Shown in pieces: positions 63,746-64,000 of a stretch of 64,000 bases of DNA; the stretch's first letter is position 1, and each line of letters starts with the position of its first letter. Below the pieces are notes generated by a model, which was given only the letters and a program-made list of their open reading frames with translations, was not told where the DNA came from and did not search any database. The DNA comes from Atrichornis clamosus (Eukaryota > Chordata > Aves > Passeriformes > Menuridae): assembly GCA_013400975.1 (NCBI GenBank), contig WBMZ01012699.1, positions 1 to 64,000 of the forward strand, in the 5' to 3' direction. The position numbers and the translations under genes are program-made.

Positions 63746-64000
63746 ATAGAACCACAGAATGGTTTGAGTTGGGAGGGATCTTAAAGACCATCTCATTCCA
63801 ACACCCCTGTCACGGACAGAGATACTTTCCATTAGACCAGGTTGCTCAAAGCCCCATCCCACGTGACCTTAAACACTTCCAGGTTGGGGGCATCCAGAAC
63901 TTCTCTGGACAACCTATTCCAGTGCATCATCATCCATCAGTGAAGAATTTCTTCCTTCCATCTAATCTAAATCTGCCCTCTCTGTATATACACCAAAAAG
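63746..64000 (-). mobile_element. CR1 LINE, 3' end, continues beyond the window
   Basis: This is the reverse complement of the CR1 3' end. The element's 3' terminus (its terminal tattctatg-type repeat appears here as atagaaccacagaatgg) is at the left, and the body runs rightwards off the window. Landmarks include ggtttgagttgggagggatc, gaccaggttgctcaaagccc, aacttctctggacaacct and gaatttcttccttcc. The last is the reverse complement of the conserved end of ORF2 where the F-F-x-V segment is encoded. It is much better preserved than the other CR1 pieces here and so is younger. Its 5' truncation point cannot be seen. Confidence 0.92.

Noticed and set aside
1..64000. tRNA, rRNA, CRISPR, operon or phage features
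   Set aside because: No cloverleaf-like gene, no regularly spaced direct repeats with unique spacers, and no dense same-strand coding were seen; the repeat content is avian nuclear.

Overview
This window looks like a piece of a bird nuclear genome. The diagnostic evidence is the repeats. A CR1 LINE 3' end runs off the right edge on the minus strand (63746-64000). An older CR1 3' end lies on the plus strand at 2708-3055. A broken CR1-type reverse transcriptase fragment sits near 29.3-29.6 kb, and a short CR1 tail lies at 44.57-44.62 kb. Two families of decayed LTR-like sequence are also present in two copies each. The DNA is AT-rich, has few interspersed repeats, and is poor in CpG apart from a few islands, as expected for avian intergenic or long-intron sequence. 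There is no bacterial or phage gene organisation.

I could not identify any conventional protein-coding gene, tRNA, rRNA or CRISPR array. All open frames are short (the longest are 166 and 156 codons) and carry no domain I recognise. The one open frame with a clear origin, at about 2757-3065, is the C-terminal tail of CR1 ORF2. The window is therefore best read as gene-desert or intronic DNA. Three short segments (26271-26517, 57597-57809 and, on the minus strand, 40632-40903) have acceptable splice signals at both ends and are listed as low-confidence exon candidates.

Layout: 0-10 kb is AT-rich DNA with one CR1, a G/T-rich block and two notable hairpins. At 10.3-10.5 kb is a solo LTR 3' end, whose family recurs at 62.06-62.14 kb. 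At 19.8-20.0 kb is another LTR-like unit, repeated in the same orientation 27 kb downstream at 46.86-47.08 kb. 23-27 kb is slightly richer in GC. 29.3-30.8 kb holds the CR1 reverse transcriptase relic and a stop-poor stretch. 33.3-33.9 kb is a CpG-enriched island containing a perfect CTCF-core match. 36.4 kb is an almost pure AT block. 40.6-40.9 kb is a GC-rich segment. 45-63 kb is AT-rich spacer with a long open frame at 49.2 kb, a G-quadruplex motif at 58.4 kb and a hairpin at 59.7 kb.

The most interesting non-repeat signals are the CTCF-like sites, the near-perfect palindromes (1145-1175, 40455-40483, 59726-59754) and the candidate exons. All assignments were made by eye from the sequence and from memory of avian repeat consensus sequences. 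No alignment was run.
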